NCBI RefSeq assembly: GCF_003333265.1
Contig: NZ_QOLB01000066.1
Span: 1-64,000 of the forward strand
Length of the DNA: 64,000 nt
Direction of reading: 5' to 3'
Source of the DNA: Candidatus Halocynthiibacter alkanivorans
GTDB taxonomy: Bacteria; Pseudomonadota; Alphaproteobacteria; Rhodobacterales; Rhodobacteraceae
The stretch's first letter is position 1, and every line of letters starts with the position of its first letter. Shown here piece by piece: positions 15,903 to 25,607 of the stretch. The notes beneath the pieces were generated by a model, which saw nothing but the letters and a program-made list of their open reading frames with translations, was not told the DNA's origin and ran no database searches. Both the position numbers and the translations under genes were made by a program.

Positions 15903-16886
15903 TCAGCTTTCAAACACAATCCGCGCCATACGCTGCAAACGGTGGAATTTATCTCGCTCAGACTCTGAGCGTTTTCTTTTGTCTTTTGGCACTGCGCGCC
16001 ACTCCGCCAGTACCCGCATCGGCACCAGATAGCACAACGCCGGATCATCGCGATGTTCCTCGCCATAACCACGATAAAACGCATCCATATCGCCAGGATC
16101 AAACAGGCTGCCTGCATTGTCGCTGTTGCCTGTGCAGAAATGCATGCCAAAACTCACCAGAAAATAAGACAGATCATGGGCGGTCGGCGCCTGGTGAACC
16201 TTTTTGAAATCAATACCATAGACCGCATTTCTGCCAAAAACCACGTTCTGCAGGTGCAAGTCGCCATGCACGGCAGAAATTCGGGTACTTTGTCCGCGGA
16301 TAGCTTCGGCCATAGCCGGCACCTGGGCCGCGTATTCGAGGTATTCTGAACGCCTGGCGATTATTATATCGCGCTGTTCCACCCGATACGTTATCTGAGC
16401 GAAGCTTTGCAGCATCACATCAGGGTTCACCGGATTGTAACGCACATAAGTCGTGCGGTGAAAAGCGCCAATCCAGGCCCCGGCTTTTTCCAACACCGCA
16501 TGCCTGTGGTCGAGTTCGAGCTTCAGAGCGTGATGGACAGTCGGGCCAACGACATATTCCATCAATAGACTGCGGTTCGTTTCGTCGACAAAGAGGATTT
16601 CAGGGACTTTATGGCCCGGCTCCGTTGCCATCTGCTCAAACGCCTGCCGCTGCGATGCGATCTGATTTTGAAAGAATTTAAGATCACTTATCGGAAAATG
16701 GGCCTTAAAGACAAAACACTCCCCCACTACACTTTTCAGCAAAAATAAAATGCGTGAAGTTTCCCCGGCCAATCTTGATTTTAAAACAACGGCCTGGAAT
16801 GTTGACGGGTCTTTTCCAAGCGATTGCAGCATCCTGGGCCACTGGGCGCTCGCATGTTCCACCAACGCCTCTTTTGAAAGTTCCAT
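15903..16886 (-). CDS. Aminoglycoside-phosphotransferase-fold kinase
   Basis: A 327-residue protein-kinase-like (APH/choline kinase) enzyme. The catalytic loop HGDLHLQNVVF and the metal-binding YGIDFK motif are intact, and LLMEYVVGPTVH resembles the hinge. It most likely phosphorylates a small molecule; nothing points to antibiotic resistance in particular. It lies on the opposite strand between rimM and trmD, which are usually neighbours, and looks more AT-rich than its surroundings, so it is probably an insertion. GAAGG precedes its ATG. Confidence 0.8.
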   Translation of the reverse strand: MELSKEALVEHASAQWPRMLQSLGKDPSTFQAVVLKSRLAGETSRILFLLKSVVGECFVFKAHFPISDLKFFQNQIASQRQAFEQMATEPGHKVPEILFVDETNRSLLMEYVVGPTVHHALKLELDHRHAVLEKAGAWIGAFHRTTYVRYNPVNPDVMLQSFAQITYRVEQRDIIIARRSEYLEYAAQVPAMAEAIRGQSTRISAVHGDLHLQNVVFGRNAVYGIDFKKVHQAPTAHDLSYFLVSFGMHFCTGNSDNAGSLFDPGDMDAFYRGYGEEHRDDPALCYLVPMRVLAEWRAVPKDKRKRSESERDKFHRLQRMARIVFES

Positions 16887-16974
16887 TCAATTGCCTTCAT
16901 AATCCAATACGGGCGCACTATCACAAACCGATCTCCCGTTTGCAATTTCATTTGCTTTGTTACACACACGCAGC

Positions 16975-17796
16975 ATGAAGAAAGAAAACAAATCCCACGG
17001 TCGCCTGGCCATCGGCGCCAGCGCCAAGCCCCGCGAACTGATGGTGGAGCGCCCCGAGCTGGACCGGGCCTGGCGGGCCCGCATTATCACTCTGTTTCCA
17101 GACGCTTTTCCTGGTGTGCTGGGCGAAAGCCTGACCGGGCGTGCGTTAAAAGACGGGCTGTGGCAGCTGGACACGATTGATCTGCGCCGCTTTGGTGACG
17201 GCAAACACCGCAATGTGGATGACACCCCTGCCGGCGGCGGCGCCGGCATGGTGTTGCGCGCCGATGTGCTTGGCAATGCGCTGGATCAGGCCGCGCGCGG
17301 CACGCCGCAAAACCGGGCAGCCTGGCCCGTAGTCTATATGTCACCACGTGGCAACCCGCTGGATCAGGCGATGGCGCAGCGCTTTTCCGAGGCCCGGGGC
17401 ATGACCATCCTTTGTGGTCGTTTTGAGGGTGTAGATGAGCGTGTCATCGAACATTTTGGCATCGAAGAGGTGTCTTTGGGCGATTTTGTCCTGACAGGTG
17501 GCGAGATCGCCGCTCAGGCCTTGATTGATGCCACAGTCAGGCTTATACCGCGCGTACTTGGGAATCAGGCATCCACTGAGGACGAATCCTTTTCGGACTT
17601 TTTGCTTGAGCATCCCCAGTATACAAGGCCCGCCGTTTGGGAAGGTCGTTTGATCCCGGAAATACTTCAATCCGGACATCACGCGAAAATCACCTCCTGG
17701 CGCCGGGCGATGGCCGAAAGGCTGACCAAGGAACGCCGACCTGATCTCTGGCGGGCTTACTGTAGTAAATATGGTAGGGACCCGGATGAAGACTGA
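16975..17796 (+). CDS. trmD: tRNA (guanine37-N1)-methyltransferase TrmD
   Basis: TrmD methylates G37 of tRNAs reading CNN codons to prevent frameshifting. The protein has the knotted SAM-binding site ([43 protein letters not shown]). It is 273 residues from ATG 16975; the first 35 residues are extra relative to the E. coli family start, so a later start near [13 protein letters not shown] is possible. It is divergent from the kinase-fold gene and followed by rplS. Confidence 0.93.
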   Translation: MKKENKSHGRLAIGASAKPRELMVERPELDRAWRARIITLFPDAFPGVLGESLTGRALKDGLWQLDTIDLRRFGDGKHRNVDDTPAGGGAGMVLRADVLGNALDQAARGTPQNRAAWPVVYMSPRGNPLDQAMAQRFSEARGMTILCGRFEGVDERVIEHFGIEEVSLGDFVLTGGEIAAQALIDATVRLIPRVLGNQASTEDESFSDFLLEHPQYTRPAVWEGRLIPEILQSGHHAKITSWRRAMAERLTKERRPDLWRAYCSKYGRDPDED

Positions 17797-17855
17797 GAGC
17801 TCTCAGGACGCACCAATCTTCGTGGGCAAACCACGGGCAATATAGGAGCTGTCAG

Positions 17856-18239
17856 ATGAACCTGATCGCACAACTGGAAGCTGAGCAAGTCGCTGCACTT
17901 GCAAAGGAAATTCCGGATTTCAAAGCGGGTGACACCATCCGCGTTGGTTACAAAGTAACCGAAGGCACCCGTTCGCGGGTACAGAACTACGAAGGCGTAT
18001 GCATCGCGCGCAAAAACGGCGTTGGCATTGCGGGTTCCTTCACCGTTCGCAAAATCTCTTTTGGCGAAGGCGTGGAACGTGTGTTCCCCCTGCACTCGAC
18101 TAACATCGACAGCATCACTGTTGTTCGCCGTGGTCGTGTCCGTCGCGCCAAACTTTATTACCTGCGCGCCCGTCGTGGTAAGTCCGCACGTATTAAAGAA
18201 GTAACCAACTACAAGCCGCGCAAAAGCGCCGACGCTTAA
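17856..18239 (+). CDS. rplS: 50S ribosomal protein L19
   Basis: L19 sits at the 30S-50S interface. The 127-residue protein has the conserved [29 protein letters not shown] and [25 protein letters not shown] segments. TAGGAG lies 10 bases before the ATG. It is co-oriented with trmD (59-base gap) and rpmE. Confidence 0.98.
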   Translation: MNLIAQLEAEQVAALAKEIPDFKAGDTIRVGYKVTEGTRSRVQNYEGVCIARKNGVGIAGSFTVRKISFGEGVERVFPLHSTNIDSITVVRRGRVRRAKLYYLRARRGKSARIKEVTNYKPRKSADA

Positions 18240-18250
18240 GGAGTCGAGTG

Positions 18251-18472
18251 ATGAGAAAAGATATCCACCCCGACTACCACACGATCAACGTCAAAATGAC
18301 TGACGGTACGATCGTTGAAATGCGCTCCACCTACGGTGAAGAAGGCGCAAGCATGTCTCTCGACATTGACCCCTCTGTGCACCCCGCATGGAATGGCGGC
18401 TCCACTCGTTTGATGGATGCCGGTGGCCGTGTCAGCAAGTTCAAAAAGAAATACGAAGGCCTGGGCTTCTAA
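18251..18472 (+). CDS. rpmE: 50S ribosomal protein L31
   Basis: A 73-residue L31. It begins [12 protein letters not shown] and ends in KKYEGLGF. The CxxC zinc ribbon of the C-plus form is absent, so this is the zinc-free form. ATG 18251 is preferred over the adjacent GTG. A strong terminator follows. Confidence 0.96.
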   Translation: MRKDIHPDYHTINVKMTDGTIVEMRSTYGEEGASMSLDIDPSVHPAWNGGSTRLMDAGGRVSKFKKKYEGLGF

Positions 18473-18495
18473 GCACAGCCTTCAGTTTCGATCGG

Positions 18496-18528
18496 AAAAC
18501 GCCGCACCTTCGGGTTGCGGCGTTTTTT
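18496..18528 (+). terminator. Rho-independent terminator after rpmE
   Basis: AAAACGCCGCA (18496-18506) and TGCGGCGTTTT (18516-18526) form a perfect 11-bp stem followed by T-rich sequence. It ends the rpsP-rpmE cluster. Confidence 0.9.
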
Positions 18529-18745
18529 GTTTGTGCGTGGCCCCGCAAACGGGCGGAAAACACCGGAAAATACACCCGCCGCTGCCGAAATCATCAGGCC
18601 ATAACAACAGCTTTTCCACCGGGCTGACGCTTATGTCACAGCACTCTCAGCGGCCCCTGCGGCTTCTTTCCATCCGCAGGCAGAGCGCATATAGTCGCCG
18701 TAATCCCGCAGGAACGGGAATATGATTTCAGTGAGGGAACAGGCA

Positions 18746-19555
18746 GTGGCGCATATTATCGTCGTGGGCAACGAAAAAGGCGGGGCCGGGAAATCCACCG
18801 TCTCCATGCATGTGGCAACCGCACTGGCCCGTATGGGCCATCGGGTCGGCGCATTGGATCTGGACCTGCGCCAGACCACCTTTGGCCGCTACATGGAAAA
18901 TCGCGCCGCATTTCTGGCCAAAGAATCTCTGTCGCTGCCGTCGCCGGATTTTCGTGATCTTCCCGAGATCGACAGATCGGTGCTGGCCGAGGGTGAAAAC
19001 CTGTACGACCGCCGTCTGTCTGCCGCCGTGTCCGGTCTCGAGCAAGAGGCTGACTTCATTCTGATCGACTGCCCCGGCTCTCACACCCGGCTCAGCCAGG
19101 TGGCGCACTCACTGGCCGATACGCTGGTTACGCCACTCAATGACAGTTTCGTGGATTTTGACCTGCTGGCCCATGTTGATGCGGACACCAACCGCATCCT
19201 CGGCCCGTCCGTCTATTCGGAAATGGTATGGAATGCCCGTCAGTTGCGGGCTCAGGCCGGTTTAAAACCCATTGACTGGGTGGTTTTGCGCAACCGTCTT
19301 GGCGCCCAGCAGATGCATAATAAAAAGAAGGTCGGCGAAGCGCTGGATGATCTTTCACGCCGCATTGGCTTCCGGGTCGCCCCTGGCTTTTCTGAGCGGG
19401 TGATTTTTCGGGAACTGTTTCCACGCGGGCTGACTTTGCTGGATCTCAAAGACGTGGGCGTCAAGCAAATGAACATTTCCAATGTCGCGGCGCGGCAGGA
19501 ATTGCGGGATCTGATGAAAACGCTCAATCTGCCCGGCGTTTCCAGCGACTTCTGA
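18746..19555 (+). CDS. mipZ: MipZ-like division-site ATPase (ParA family)
   Basis: MipZ-type ATPases form a gradient from the chromosome origin and inhibit FtsZ assembly away from midcell in alphaproteobacteria. The protein has the deviant Walker A loop KGGAGKST at 11-18 and a DLDLRQTTFGRY segment characteristic of MipZ. The GTG at 18746 (269 residues, GAGGG upstream) is preferred because homologs begin at IIVVGNEKGG; an ATG at 18722 is an alternative. No parAB lies beside it. Confidence 0.88.
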   Translation: MAHIIVVGNEKGGAGKSTVSMHVATALARMGHRVGALDLDLRQTTFGRYMENRAAFLAKESLSLPSPDFRDLPEIDRSVLAEGENLYDRRLSAAVSGLEQEADFILIDCPGSHTRLSQVAHSLADTLVTPLNDSFVDFDLLAHVDADTNRILGPSVYSEMVWNARQLRAQAGLKPIDWVVLRNRLGAQQMHNKKKVGEALDDLSRRIGFRVAPGFSERVIFRELFPRGLTLLDLKDVGVKQMNISNVAARQELRDLMKTLNLPGVSSDF

Positions 19556-19616
19556 GCCCCATACCCGCTACAACATGATTAAAGAGCTGGCCCGGCGTGG
19601 CCGGTTTAGCCTCGGA

Positions 19617-19868
19617 TCAGGCCAGGCGCTCAAGGCGCATCATGAACGGATCGACTTCGGTAAAACGAACGATCTTCTGCGTCATGGAGATCTGAAGCTC
19701 TTCACAGAAAGCAACCAGCCGCTGCTGCAATACAGGTCCGAAACTCTCAAAGACCATCAGCACCAGCGCGAGACAGATCATGCTCAGACCAAACAGTGCG
19801 ATCATCAGCAACTGCTGGGGTCCAACTGCGTTTGCTACTTCCTGAACTGCGATCAAAGCCTGGTGCAT
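19617..19868 (-). CDS. Small membrane protein, unknown function
   Basis: An 83-residue protein with one or two hydrophobic helices around residues 19-45 (LLMIALFGLSMICLALVLMVF) and an amphipathic, charged C-terminus (QISMTQKIVRF, MMRLERLA). AGGAG precedes the ATG, the best sign that it is real. It converges on mipZ. No family is recognised. Confidence 0.55.
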   Translation of the reverse strand: MHQALIAVQEVANAVGPQQLLMIALFGLSMICLALVLMVFESFGPVLQQRLVAFCEELQISMTQKIVRFTEVDPFMMRLERLA

Positions 19869-20273
19869 GACACTCTCCTAACGTCTCGTTAAGGATGTTT
19901 TCACATTCAATTGGGGCGCAAATGAGACGCGGCCTGGGCAGTTTCGTGCTGAGCGGGACCAATTTCCGAATTTGGGCGCTATTGTTTACGGTTTCTCCAC
20001 CAGTTTCAGGCAGTTGATCCGGCGCAACGCCACAGCTTCGCCCCAAGAAATACACGCAACGTACTGAAAAATAACATCTATCTTGTGGAACGCTCACTAA
20101 ACGACGCCACAACTATGTGCAGCCACACGCCGTCACATCGCCGCCACATTTGCGACTTTTCTGGCAAACTTGCCCGCAGCGTCCCTCAGACTCCGGTGTA
20201 TTGCCTGAAGATTTCACGCCAAACCGACGCCTCAGATGCTCTTCGCGCAGCAAAATGGCGGGAATCACGCAAT
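19869..20273. other. Intergenic region without a visible gene
   Basis: Between the small membrane protein and the Rrf2 gene I see no convincing coding region or RNA gene. Short hydrophilic ORFs here lack ribosome binding sites. The regulatory signals are in the last 80 bases (Fnr-type box and direct repeats, listed separately). Confidence 0.5.
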
Positions 20274-20287
20274 TTGACACATATCAA
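20274..20287. promoter_or_regulatory. Fnr/FnrL/Dnr-type box upstream of the Rrf2 gene
   Basis: TTGAC-ACAT-ATCAA matches the consensus TTGAY-N4-RTCAA of Crp/Fnr regulators such as FnrL. It lies 67 bases before the Rrf2 start, where it could act as activator site or overlap a -35 element (TTGACA). Two copies of GATAGCCTC at 20308-20316 and 20328-20336 lie between the box and the start. Confidence 0.6.
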
Positions 20288-20353
20288 ATACAGTTACCCG
20301 TTCAGGCGATAGCCTCGCATGATCGGGGATAGCCTCCCCAGAGGATCTGACCC

Positions 20354-20812
20354 TTGCGACTCACTAAACGCAGCAATCTCGCAGTGCGCCTGTTAATGTT
20401 TTGCGGCACCAACCCTGACCGGCTGGTGACCAAACACGAAGCCGCCCTGGCCTGCAACTCATCGGTGAATCACATGGCGCAGGTGATCAACCGGCTGGGG
20501 CAGCTTGGGTATCTGACCACCGTGCGCGGCCGGCGTGGTGGTGTACGCCTGGCGCTCGATATGTCCGATATCCGGGTTGGTCAGATCTTCAGAGCCCTTG
20601 AAGGCGAAGTCGCAGACGAAGACTGTTTTGCCGACAACGACAATACCTGCCCGCTCACCAATTTATGTATTTTGCGCGGCGCGCTCCGAAAGGCCGTAGA
20701 GAGCTTTTACTCTCAACTGGACGAGGTCACCCTGGACACACTGGTCTGCGGCAACACGGCGCTGTTTGAGCTGTTCAACCCTGCCGCTCTGCAAGGCTGC
20801 CAGCACAGCTGA
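20354..20812 (+). CDS. Rrf2-family iron-sulfur regulator, NsrR-like
   Basis: A 152-residue winged-helix regulator of the Rrf2 family. N-terminal DNA-binding region (RLTKRSNLAVRLLMF, then a recognition helix around SVNHMAQVINRL) and three cysteines Cys91, Cys99 and Cys105 positioned like the cluster ligands of NsrR, which senses nitric oxide; RirA (iron) is the alternative. The start is TTG with GAGGA eight bases upstream. An Fnr-type box upstream supports a link to oxygen or NO. The target genes are not adjacent; ade converges on it. Confidence 0.82.
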   Translation: MRLTKRSNLAVRLLMFCGTNPDRLVTKHEAALACNSSVNHMAQVINRLGQLGYLTTVRGRRGGVRLALDMSDIRVGQIFRALEGEVADEDCFADNDNTCPLTNLCILRGALRKAVESFYSQLDEVTLDTLVCGNTALFELFNPAALQGCQHS

Positions 20813-22507
20813 TCAGGCGATAATTTCGAACTTGATCACGTCCACCAGACCCCGGTCAGTGATCTTCAGATTTGGAATCACCGGCAGCGCGAGAAACGCC
20901 AGTTGCAGAAACGGCTCCTCCAGCGTCACCCCAAGCCCACGCGCAGCCTTACGCAGATCAATCAGATCGTCGCGCACTTGCTCAAAGCTGTTCAGGCTCA
21001 TCAGCCCGGCCACCGGCAGCGCCAGCTCCGCCAGCACTTCGCCGTCTTTGACCACGACAAAGCCGCCCTCAATTTCACCCAACCGGTTGGCCGCCATTGC
21101 CATGTCATCGTAATCGGTGCCGACCACGGCGATGTTGTGATGATCGTGGCAAACGGTAGAGGCAATTGCGCCGGATTTCAGCTCAAACCCTCGTACAAAG
21201 CCCGTTGCCATGTTGCCGTTTTTCCCGTGGCGTTCAATCACCGCAATCTTGATCAGGTCGCGCGCCGGGTCAGGGCGTTTGTCGCCGTCTTTAATCGGAA
21301 TGATTTCATGCAGGTGATCGGTGATGATTTTGCCGGGAATAATGCCGATCACATCGGTTTGCTCTCGGTTGCCGCCGGTGCGGAAATGCTCGGCACGGAC
21401 ATGCGGCGCATTTACTGAGTTCCGCCCCACCGGCGCAACGGTCCCACGCGCGGCAAACAGAGCGTCAGAGGCGATCTGACCGGCCGTCAGCACCATTTGC
21501 GCATTACAGGCCTGCAGGCTGTCCAGCACCACGATATCGGCGCGTTTGCCCGGCGCGATCAGCCCCCTGTCCTTTAACCCAAAGGCTTCAGCTGCCGACA
21601 GGCTTGAGGCCCGGTAAATGGCCAGCGGTTCGGCGCCCAGCGCGATCGCGGTGCGGATCATATAATCCAGATGCCCCTGCTCGGCGATATCAAGCGGGTT
21701 CCGGTCATCTGTGCACAGCGCAATATAGGGGGAATTGCGTTCGGTGATGATCGGCGCCAGCGCATGCAGGTCTTTGGAGACCGAGCCTTCACGCACGAGG
21801 ATGCGCATGCCCTTGCGCAGCTTCTCCAGCGCTTCTTCCGCCGTTGTCGCCTCGTGCTCGGTACGGATGCCCGCCGCAATATAAGCGTTGAGATCCCGCC
21901 CCGACAGCATCGGTGCATGACCATCAATATGGGCGCCCCGGAACGCGTTCAGTTTGGCCATGCAGCCGGGATCCTGGTAGATCACACCGGGATAATTCAT
22001 GAATTCCGCCAACCCGATACCCGAGGGATGCCCCCGCAGTTGTTGCAGATCTTCCGCACTGATGTCCGCCCCTGCGGTTTCCATGTCGGTTGACGGCACA
22101 CAGGAACTCAGCTGCACTTTGATATCCATCACAGTAAGCTCTGAGGCGCGCTGAAAATAGCGGATACCGTCCGGCCCGATCACATTGGCGATCTCATGCG
22201 GATCACAGATCGCCGTGGTCACCCCGTGCGGCGTGACACAGCGGTCAAATTCAAACGGGGTCACAAGGGAGCTTTCGATATGCAGGTGGGTGTCAATAAA
22301 GCCCGGCACCAGAACGCGACCTGTCACATCAATCACATTGTCCGATTCGTAAGCCTCACCTACACCAACAATCGTATCGCCACAGATCGCCACATCACCG
22401 GGAATCATCTCACCGGTGATCAGGTCAAACACCTCACCGCCACGGAGAATCATATCGGCGCGCGCCGCACCGCTGCCCTGGGAAATAATATCAGATAAAG
22501 AAGTCAT
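20813..22507 (-). CDS. ade: Adenine deaminase
   Basis: A 564-residue amidohydrolase of the AdeC family that converts adenine to hypoxanthine. The metal site is in [11 protein letters not shown] and the family signature [15 protein letters not shown] is present; [12 protein letters not shown]-like sequence ([12 protein letters not shown]) follows. The C-terminal part contains the AdeC-specific domain ([17 protein letters not shown]). It ends immediately against the Rrf2 gene. Confidence 0.92.
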   Translation of the reverse strand: MTSLSDIISQGSGAARADMILRGGEVFDLITGEMIPGDVAICGDTIVGVGEAYESDNVIDVTGRVLVPGFIDTHLHIESSLVTPFEFDRCVTPHGVTTAICDPHEIANVIGPDGIRYFQRASELTVMDIKVQLSSCVPSTDMETAGADISAEDLQQLRGHPSGIGLAEFMNYPGVIYQDPGCMAKLNAFRGAHIDGHAPMLSGRDLNAYIAAGIRTEHEATTAEEALEKLRKGMRILVREGSVSKDLHALAPIITERNSPYIALCTDDRNPLDIAEQGHLDYMIRTAIALGAEPLAIYRASSLSAAEAFGLKDRGLIAPGKRADIVVLDSLQACNAQMVLTAGQIASDALFAARGTVAPVGRNSVNAPHVRAEHFRTGGNREQTDVIGIIPGKIITDHLHEIIPIKDGDKRPDPARDLIKIAVIERHGKNGNMATGFVRGFELKSGAIASTVCHDHHNIAVVGTDYDDMAMAANRLGEIEGGFVVVKDGEVLAELALPVAGLMSLNSFEQVRDDLIDLRKAARGLGVTLEEPFLQLAFLALPVIPNLKITDRGLVDVIKFEIIA

Positions 22508-22612
22508 TACAGGCGCTCCGCTTTGTATTCAGGCTGTCAGTGTGTGCGTATGGGGCACAGACTGTCCAGCCCTGACGGGCCATTTGTCACTTCGGTTGTG
22601 CTGGGAAACAAA

Positions 22613-22689
22613 TGGCGCTCTGGGGAGGATTCGAACCCCCGACCCCCTGATTCGTAGTCAGGTACTCTATCCAGCTGAGCTACCAGAGC
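22613..22689 (-). tRNA. tRNA-Arg (anticodon ACG)
   Basis: The minus strand folds into a full cloverleaf of 77 bases. The acceptor stem GCTCTGG pairs with CCAGAGC, the anticodon stem CCTGA/TCAGG carries loop CTACGAA (anticodon ACG, read as ICG), the T-arm is GGGGG-TTCGAAT-CCTCC, the discriminator is G, and CCA is encoded. It lies between ade and the histidine kinase gene. Confidence 0.96.
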
Positions 22690-22753
22690 GCGGTTTGTGT
22701 GGCAGGATTTAGCCCCTACTCACCGGGGCCGCAAGAGCGAAAAACAAGAAAAA

Positions 22754-24184
22754 TCATTTTTCTTCATTTTGCTCTCCGATATTTTTCGGAAGCCGGATCA
22801 GAAAGCTGGTGCCCCCCTCATCAGAGCGGATCAGCTCAAGGCTTCCGCCGTGGCCGGTCACCAGTTCAGAAGCGATGGCCAGGCCAAGACCAATGCCGCC
22901 TTTACGCACATTGCCCTGAAACGCCTGGAACAGATGGTCCTGCGCCTTGATCGGCAGCCCGGGCCCGGTGTCGGTCACCGAGATATTCCAGCTGGTATCA
23001 GATTCATCGGCATGGATCTGGATTTCCCCGGGCCGGGCGGTCGCCATGATGGCCTGACGCGCATTGCGCACCAGATTGGACAACACCCGGTACATTTGCT
23101 CGCCATCAGCCCGGATCAGCAGCGTCGCCGGCACGTCTTCGCCCAGAGACAGCTCATACTCACCGGCCGCCAGGCGTTCGCCCTCCATCACATCAGAGAC
23201 CAGATCGGCCAGCACAACACGTGACAGCCGCGGCGGCGGTTCTGCCGCCTGACCAAATGCCAGCGTCGATTCGCACAGGTTCACCGCCCGGCTAATCGAA
23301 TTCACCAGTTTGGGCGCGGCGCGCTGCACCCCGGGATCCGCAGACATTTCCATCCGGTCAGCAATCAGCTGGGTCGTGGTCAGGATGTTGCGCAGGTCAT
23401 GGGACACCTTCGCCACCGCTTCGCCCAGCTGCGCCAGGCGTTCTTTGTGACGCAACGAACTGGTCAGCTGTTGCTGCATCGCCTGCAAGGCGTTTTCTGC
23501 CTCCCGCAATTCAGACACGGTGGCGTCAGGCACAAAGATGCGCCGCGCGTCCTCGGGGGCTTCGGTGTAAGAGGTCATCGCCGTGACCACCCGCTTGATC
23601 GGCCGCACCATCAGCCGCTGAACCGCCACAAACAACAGCGCCGCGGTGATGACCGAGATCACCAGCGACAGTAGAAAAACATTCACCCCGTATTCGATCA
23701 TCGCCTTGCGCAGCGGATCGGTTTCCATGGTGATTTCGATCTGCAGCCCAGCTTCACGCACCGGATCCCCGATCACCCGGATCACCCGGTTGTCCGGATT
23801 GACCAGATCCGCAAGCGCATCGCGGATCAACACCAGCGCACCAGGATCGCGCAGGTCATAGGTGGCGTATATGGGCTCAGGAATCGGCGAGGACAGTGCC
23901 AGTTGCCGCACCTCATTGCGGCGCAGCACCACATTAAAGACACCGGCGTTTTTCAACAGCTCTTCTTCCAGGTCCATCTCAAGCATATCGTCGGCCAACA
24001 AGGCCAGCGACGCGATCTGGCCGCGTTCAAGACGCATCTGCAGGAAATCCTGGCGGAACCGCGCCACTGACGGCACGAAAATCATCACCTCGGCCAACAT
24101 CACAAATACGGTGGTCAGGATCAGAAACCGGCCTGATAGCGTGTTCAGCACTGCGCGTGTCCTTATCTCGGCGGTATCCGCCAT
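22754..24184 (-). CDS. Membrane sensor histidine kinase (orphan)
   Basis: A 476-residue inner-membrane kinase. Two membrane helices (about 20-37 and 168-190) bracket a periplasmic sensing domain of about 130 residues; then a HAMP-like linker, H-box SHDLRN with His262, N-box NLVRN at 370-374, and ATP lid motifs DTGPG 405-409 and GIGLGLA 430-436. No response regulator gene is adjacent, so its partner lies elsewhere. The signal is unknown. Confidence 0.9.
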   Translation of the reverse strand: MADTAEIRTRAVLNTLSGRFLILTTVFVMLAEVMIFVPSVARFRQDFLQMRLERGQIASLALLADDMLEMDLEEELLKNAGVFNVVLRRNEVRQLALSSPIPEPIYATYDLRDPGALVLIRDALADLVNPDNRVIRVIGDPVREAGLQIEITMETDPLRKAMIEYGVNVFLLSLVISVITAALLFVAVQRLMVRPIKRVVTAMTSYTEAPEDARRIFVPDATVSELREAENALQAMQQQLTSSLRHKERLAQLGEAVAKVSHDLRNILTTTQLIADRMEMSADPGVQRAAPKLVNSISRAVNLCESTLAFGQAAEPPPRLSRVVLADLVSDVMEGERLAAGEYELSLGEDVPATLLIRADGEQMYRVLSNLVRNARQAIMATARPGEIQIHADESDTSWNISVTDTGPGLPIKAQDHLFQAFQGNVRKGGIGLGLAIASELVTGHGGSLELIRSDEGGTSFLIRLPKNIGEQNEEK

Positions 24185-24191
24185 ATCATGT

Positions 24192-25607
24192 CTAGGGCAG
24201 GATTTTCTGCACCAGCCTGACGACTCTCTTTACCATAGGGCTGTCAAACAGCCTTGGCGAGAAATAGGCACCCGCGGCCCGTTTGTTAACCTCCATAAGT
24301 GTCGGATAAGGAGAAACCATGGCCGCAACCGCGCCAATCTTCATTTTATTGGCCAGCACCAGCGCCCAGAGCGAAATCAGCTCGCCCGCATCTGCCCCGG
24401 CAATCGAAACCCCGACCGGCCGGCCTTTGACCACCATGAGTTTGATCAGCCCCGCCGTCTTCCCGCTGGTGAGGGCCCGGTCGTTGTGGGCATATTCAAA
24501 GCGGATGACTTCCAGCCGGTCACCATGCGCCTCTTTCGCCAGTGCTTCGCTTAACCCGACTTGCGCCAGTTCCGGGTCGGTATAGGTGGCCCAGGGGATG
24601 TGGTGGTCAGATGCCCGGGACGGCAGCCCAAACAGGATCGAGCGGATAATCACCCCGGCGTGATAGCCCGCCACATGGGTAAACTGGAGCCCGCCAGCCA
24701 CATCGCCAATGGCATAGACCCGGCGGTTGCTGCTGCGCAGATCGGCGCCGACTGTGATGCCGGCGCGGGTATAGGCAACACCTGCCTTGTCGAGATCCAG
24801 CTTGTCGATATTTGGCTTGCGCCCCACTGCCATCAACAGGTGGCTGCCCCGGAACACGCGACCGTCCTGCACTTCGACTTCAATCGCCCCGGCGGCGCCA
24901 CGGATCTGCGACGCCATCGCCTCTTCGGCGATCTCAACCCCCTCAGTGCGCAGGTTGTCCAGCACCACTGCGGCCATTTCCGGGTCATCTTTGCCGAGCG
25001 CTTTTAAGCCTTCGATCACCGTCACTTTACAGCCCAGACGCCGGTGCGCCTGCGCCATTTCCATGCCGATTGGCCCGCCACCAATGATCAGCAGATGTTC
25101 CGGTTTTTCGCGCAGATCAAACAGGGTCTCATTGGTCTCATAGGGCACGGTGTCCAGCCCCGGCACCGGCGGCACCAGCGGGGAGGATCCGGTCGCCAGC
25201 ACAAAACGGCGCGCCTGAATGACGGTGTCTCCGGCCTGGACTTCCGTGGCCGAGATGAAACGGGCAAACTCACGGATCACGGTACAGCCAAGTGCTTCAA
25301 AGCGTTCCTGACTGTCCAGCGGTGCGATGGTGTCGATCACGCTGTGAACATGATCCATGGCGGCGGCATAGTCGATTTCAGGCTCGACCCCGGCAATACC
25401 AAAACCGCCTTTACGTGTCGCATGCGCCGCTTTACCGGCAGCAATCAGCGACTTGGACGGGACGCAGCCAAAGTTCAGACAATCGCCGCCCATCTTATGG
25501 CCTTCAATCAGCACCACGCTGGCCCCCATCTGCACCGCACCTGCGGCCACCGACAAGCCGCCCGATCCGGCGCCAATCACACAAAGATCTGTTTTGATCC
25601 GCTTCAT
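24192..25607 (-). CDS. Mercuric reductase-like FAD/NAD(P) disulfide oxidoreductase
   Basis: A 471-residue flavoprotein of the disulfide oxidoreductase family. The FAD loop GAGSGG (12-17), redox pair Cys43/Cys48 in GGDCLNFGCVPSKSL, and NAD(P) loop IIGGGPIGMEMA are present. The C-terminal active-site stretch reads SPYPTLMEVNKRAAG: a Tyr replaces the catalytic His found in lipoamide dehydrogenase (HPTLSE), and the extra C-terminal cysteines of MerA are absent. So it is neither a true MerA nor a true lipoamide dehydrogenase. Its ATG at 25607 overlaps the TVP38 stop as ATGA; the two are coupled. Confidence 0.85.
   Translation of the reverse strand: MKRIKTDLCVIGAGSGGLSVAAGAVQMGASVVLIEGHKMGGDCLNFGCVPSKSLIAAGKAAHATRKGGFGIAGVEPEIDYAAAMDHVHSVIDTIAPLDSQERFEALGCTVIREFARFISATEVQAGDTVIQARRFVLATGSSPLVPPVPGLDTVPYETNETLFDLREKPEHLLIIGGGPIGMEMAQAHRRLGCKVTVIEGLKALGKDDPEMAAVVLDNLRTEGVEIAEEAMASQIRGAAGAIEVEVQDGRVFRGSHLLMAVGRKPNIDKLDLDKAGVAYTRAGITVGADLRSSNRRVYAIGDVAGGLQFTHVAGYHAGVIIRSILFGLPSRASDHHIPWATYTDPELAQVGLSEALAKEAHGDRLEVIRFEYAHNDRALTSGKTAGLIKLMVVKGRPVGVSIAGADAGELISLWALVLANKMKIGAVAAMVSPYPTLMEVNKRAAGAYFSPRLFDSPMVKRVVRLVQKILP

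Noticed and set aside
15903-16886. Antibiotic-resistance phosphotransferase
   Set aside because: Only the kinase fold is supported; no substrate-specific motif or mobile context.
24192-25607. Mercuric reductase (merA) assignment
   Set aside because: It lacks the C-terminal cysteines and N-terminal metal domain, and there is no mer operon nearby.
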